Assembly (NCBI GenBank): GCA_964219355.1
Contig: CAXPOZ010000001.1
Location: forward strand, 1,302,001-1,366,000
Direction: 5' to 3'
Source: Parvularcula sp964219355
GTDB lineage: Bacteria; Pseudomonadota; Alphaproteobacteria; Caulobacterales; Parvularculaceae
DNA: 64,000 nucleotides
The translations under genes and the position numbers were made by a program. Shown piece after piece: positions 61,561-64,000 of the stretch. Position 1 is the first letter of the stretch. Each line of letters starts with the position of its first letter. Under the pieces are notes generated by a model. The model searched no databases. It worked only from the letters and a program-made list of their open reading frames with translations, and was not told the origin of the DNA.

Positions 61561-62328
61561 TTATCTCTGACGCATCAGAAAGCCGTATTCGGCAGAAGCA
61601 TTCATATTGACCATCGTGCTGTTCGGTTCCTGAAAGGAGCTGATACGAAGGCCTGTGATCGCGCAGTTCCCTGCACGGCGCTTGATCTGAATACATTCGC
61701 TGACCGCCTTGCGATAAAATTGCAGGCGTTTTTTGTGGGCATACTGACGAGGCGAAGTGACCATGCCGTCGGTCATGTTCACCTGAACTTCGTTGAAGGA
61801 CCAGGCGGTCGTTGCATCAAGTTCGCCGAACGCGGCCTTCTGCGTGAATTTCAGAACAGCGGAGATGTCGACGATATCGCGCTTGAACTTGCCGGTGGCG
61901 CGGACGACCTGACAGCTCGACGCCATTGTCTGCAACAGTCGCTCGCATTCTTCGTGCGCGTAGAAAACTGCGCGAGATTCAGCGAATACTCCTTCAAATC
62001 CATCCTCGGGACGGCTCTCCCCGTCCTGAAGAAGCTGTTTGACCGGCACCTGTGCGGAAAAGGTCACGTTGCGATAGGCGTCGATATCGTCCTGTTTGAC
62101 AGTCGCCATATAGGTGGACGACATGATCTTACGATTATGATCCATCGTATTGTTGGAAACGATGATCCCCTGATCCGCCAGCGGATCTTTTTGCCGGTCG
62201 CCGCCATTCATCGCATAGGTCATGCCCTGCACGTGATTGAAGACATTCAGCTGGGTCGCAAGAAACACACCGAAACAGCAAAGGCCGATCAGCTTGGTAA
62301 TCATGGAAATGGGACTGTTGTCGAACAT
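61561..62328 (-). CDS. Exported or membrane-anchored protein of unknown function
   Basis: 255 residues; an N-terminal helix (ITKLIGLCCFGVFLATQL) is uncleaved or signal-like. Body contains a Cys pair region (ECERLLQTMASSCQVV) and another (SECIQIKRRAGNC). Not recognised. It lies 3 bp after the lipoprotein gene at 62332-63366, hence cotranscribed. Confidence 0.7.
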   Translation of the reverse strand: MFDNSPISMITKLIGLCCFGVFLATQLNVFNHVQGMTYAMNGGDRQKDPLADQGIIVSNNTMDHNRKIMSSTYMATVKQDDIDAYRNVTFSAQVPVKQLLQDGESRPEDGFEGVFAESRAVFYAHEECERLLQTMASSCQVVRATGKFKRDIVDISAVLKFTQKAAFGELDATTAWSFNEVQVNMTDGMVTSPRQYAHKKRLQFYRKAVSECIQIKRRAGNCAITGLRISSFQEPNSTMVNMNASAEYGFLMRQR

Positions 62329-62331
62329 GGG

Positions 62332-63366
62332 TCAGTTCCCCCTTGCAACGAGATTTGAAAGACTGCCGCCTGCGGCTTCGGTGGCGGTTTGACGGACCAG
62401 CGTTTCGCTCTGGCTACTGAATGTCTTTTTGGACGCGGCCATGACGAAATCTGACGGAGACAGAAGGACGGCGCTGCCCGATAGCGGACGGTAGGGCGTG
62501 CGGGCGTCCTCGCTGGACGGCATCGGGCCAATCAGAGCATTGCTGAGATGGAGGCCCTCAACAGCGCTATAAAAACCAAGGTCGAAAGTCTCGCGCATCC
62601 AGCGGTCAAAGTCGCGGGCGCGTTTCCTGTTCTCGGCGAGAAGATCCTGTCCGTAGGAGGACTCCTTCACATTGCGGACAAAGGACCAGTGCTCTTTTGG
62701 CATCCGCGCAGGCTTGATGCCGCAGCGGGCAAGGCTTCTGCCATAAAGGGAGTGAACCTCTGTGCCCTCCGGCAAATGCGCAAAGCCAAGCATCCCGGGG
62801 GTCAGCGCGACGATCTGACGGATCTGCGTGCCTTTGGCAGGCTGAAGTGACCAGATGAGGTCGCCCTGACTAATCAGGACAAGAAAGACGGGTTTTTCGC
62901 GCTCGGTCACGACGACATTTGTGATGGGCATCGTCCGGCCGGCTTTGAAGCGGGCGTAGGCGGGCATGTCGCCTTCGCGCTGGACATAGGCGCTGACCAT
63001 CCGCTCGGCGGCGTCATTCAGGGCTTGGTTGGTGATGTAATGGATCGGGGCCTGCTGCTCACTGCCACCGATATGGACAATGTAAAGAGCGTCAGTCTCT
63101 TCGGGGCGCGGGATCTGACAGCCGGAACTTGCAAGTTCAGTGAGGCTTGCCGGCAAGTCCTCGTCATCTGTTCGGAAATAGCCGCTGAGCGCGGACTGGG
63201 CATAATAATGCGTCCCTTCGGAATCGCGCATCACATCTTCGTGATATTCATATCCCCGTAGCTCTCGGTGATAATTTTCTGCCGCCGCGCGCGTAGGCGT
63301 CGGCTCTTCTTCAGGTCCGCATCCCAAAAGTGCCAGTGTAGCCGCAATAATAATGAGGTGGCGCAT
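62332..63366 (-). CDS. Lipoprotein of unknown function
   Basis: 344 residues with lipobox LLGC (Cys16, then GPEEEPTP). The mature protein has two Cys (SSGCQIP and RCGIKP) and a C-terminal helical part. Not recognised. Forms an operon with the next gene (61561-62328) and is divergent from hppA, with 190 bp between. Confidence 0.7.
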   Translation of the reverse strand: MRHLIIIAATLALLGCGPEEEPTPTRAAAENYHRELRGYEYHEDVMRDSEGTHYYAQSALSGYFRTDDEDLPASLTELASSGCQIPRPEETDALYIVHIGGSEQQAPIHYITNQALNDAAERMVSAYVQREGDMPAYARFKAGRTMPITNVVVTEREKPVFLVLISQGDLIWSLQPAKGTQIRQIVALTPGMLGFAHLPEGTEVHSLYGRSLARCGIKPARMPKEHWSFVRNVKESSYGQDLLAENRKRARDFDRWMRETFDLGFYSAVEGLHLSNALIGPMPSSEDARTPYRPLSGSAVLLSPSDFVMAASKKTFSSQSETLVRQTATEAAGGSLSNLVARGN

Positions 63367-63556
63367 ACACCTCTCCCAGAGTTCCCCAAGCGCCGCCCTA
63401 AAACAGAATGTTTAAGGTGAGGTTCAGGACTCCAAATGCGGGAAGGCCTGACAATGCAATTGATTCTGACGCCAACCGCTGACAGTTTCATTGGTTGAAA
63501 AACGTCCAGCGGTTCTCGCAAGGGCGAAATAACCAATTGGAGAGGGGATAACACCC

Positions 63557-64000
63557 ATGACACTGACCCTAATGCTCGTCATCGCGGCGGGCCTCCTGGC
63601 GGTGGCCTATGGCTTCATCACCGCGCAGTCCGTGATGAAGGCACCGGCCGGCACAGATCGTATGCAGGAGATCGCCAAAGCCATTCAGGAAGGCGCACAA
63701 GCCTATCTGAACAAGCAATACACAACGATCACCATTGTTGGTGTCGTGGTATTTGCACTTCTCTTCATTTTCTTCCGTGACTGGGCACCGCCCGTTGGCT
63801 TCCTTTTCGGCGCGGTTCTTTCCGGTGCGGCAGGCTATATCGGCATGCTGGTGTCGGTCCGGGCCAATGTGCGCACGACCGAAGCCTCGCGCTCCGGCCT
63901 CGCCAAGGGTCTCGACATCGCGTTCAAGTCGGGCGCGGTCACAGGCATGCTGGTCGCTGGCCTCGCGCTGCTTGGCCTCGCTGTTTATTTCGCGGTCCTC
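63557..64000 (+). CDS. hppA: Membrane-bound H+-translocating pyrophosphatase, N-terminal part
   Basis: 148 codons to the window edge, no stop. The N-terminus is MTLTLMLVIAAGLLAVAYGF; RMQEIAKAIQEGAQAYLNKQY and VRANVRTTEASRSGL are the standard second and third segments of proton-pumping pyrophosphatase. GGAGAGGGG is 10 bp before the ATG. Uses pyrophosphate to pump protons across the inner membrane. The K+-dependence cannot be judged here since the key Lys/Ala position lies beyond the edge. Confidence 0.95.
   Translation, partial: MTLTLMLVIAAGLLAVAYGFITAQSVMKAPAGTDRMQEIAKAIQEGAQAYLNKQYTTITIVGVVVFALLFIFFRDWAPPVGFLFGAVLSGAAGYIGMLVSVRANVRTTEASRSGLAKGLDIAFKSGAVTGMLVAGLALLGLAVYFAVL

Overview
The window reads as chromosomal DNA of an alphaproteobacterium, probably a heterotrophic, aerobic, often marine type such as Hyphomonadaceae, Caulobacterales or Parvularculales. 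The lineage is inferred from gene content and GC-rich codon use, not from a marker gene. Supporting signs are a lptM-lysA pair, a YibQ-rppH pair, fabA-fabB plus fabI, the bkd/ACAD8/mmsB valine pathway, TonB and TonB-receptor genes, IorAB-type molybdenum hydroxylase genes with XdhC and a MocA-like maturase, an SahR-like palindrome at ahcY, and an H+-pyrophosphatase. Coding density is high. Two tRNAs (Gly-GCC, Ser-GGA) are present. I see no CRISPR array, prophage, rRNA operon or intact insertion sequence.

Layout. 1-5.1 kb: truncated lipase-like membrane protein, ahcY behind a palindromic operator, an M13 lipoprotein peptidase and an orphan Tdi1/DUF1851-like immunity gene. 5.1-10.3 kb: recR, an SDR-GFA-mmsB operon, then proBA. 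10.3-20.3 kb: branched-chain catabolism (isobutyryl-CoA dehydrogenase divergent from E1alpha-E1beta-small membrane protein-E2, with lpd about 2 kb further on), interrupted by an Arg/Asp-repeat secreted protein, an EVE protein and a dispersed repeat with a frameshifted GIY-YIG gene. 20.5-28.2 kb: a protein with two TonB-C-like repeats, an aldehyde dehydrogenase, M19 dipeptidase, small outer-membrane barrel, fabI and a hybrid histidine kinase. 28.2-36.4 kb: bfr/bfd iron storage, a cupin plus Tat-exported Gfo/Idh/MocA oxidoreductase, a lipoprotein-type katG with a structured upstream region, fabB-fabA and a GST. 36.5-41.4 kb: blaI-like repressor, an M56-M23 fusion sensor, tonB and a convergent TonB-dependent receptor. 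41.4-44.7 kb: SH3, Trm112-like, Lon-substrate-domain, CnoX, ProX and tRNA-Gly. 44.9-50.1 kb: molybdenum hydroxylase module. 50.1-56.3 kb: membrane AraC regulator, DUF4386, tRNA-Ser, AMP ligase, YibQ and RppH. 56.3-64 kb: lipoproteins, lptM-lysA-nitrilase, and the 5' part of hppA.

How genes connect. Valine breakdown is almost complete here: BCKDH E1-E2-E3, isobutyryl-CoA dehydrogenase and 3-hydroxyisobutyrate dehydrogenase. fabA, fabB and fabI supply unsaturated fatty acid synthesis. bfd and the TonB receptor both have Fur-box-like sites, linking storage and uptake of iron. The Mo-hydroxylase module carries its own c-type cytochrome and two cofactor maturation proteins.

The most unusual locus is 36.5-39.1 kb. 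It is a BlaI/BlaR1-like pair in which the periplasmic sensor position is occupied by a catalytically complete M23 (LytM) domain, followed by tonB. Second are the lipoprotein KatG and the palindrome-rich non-coding block at 33.4-33.6 kb. Third are the 62-residue membrane protein embedded in the BCKDH operon and the broken GIY-YIG/repeat insertion upstream of lpd.
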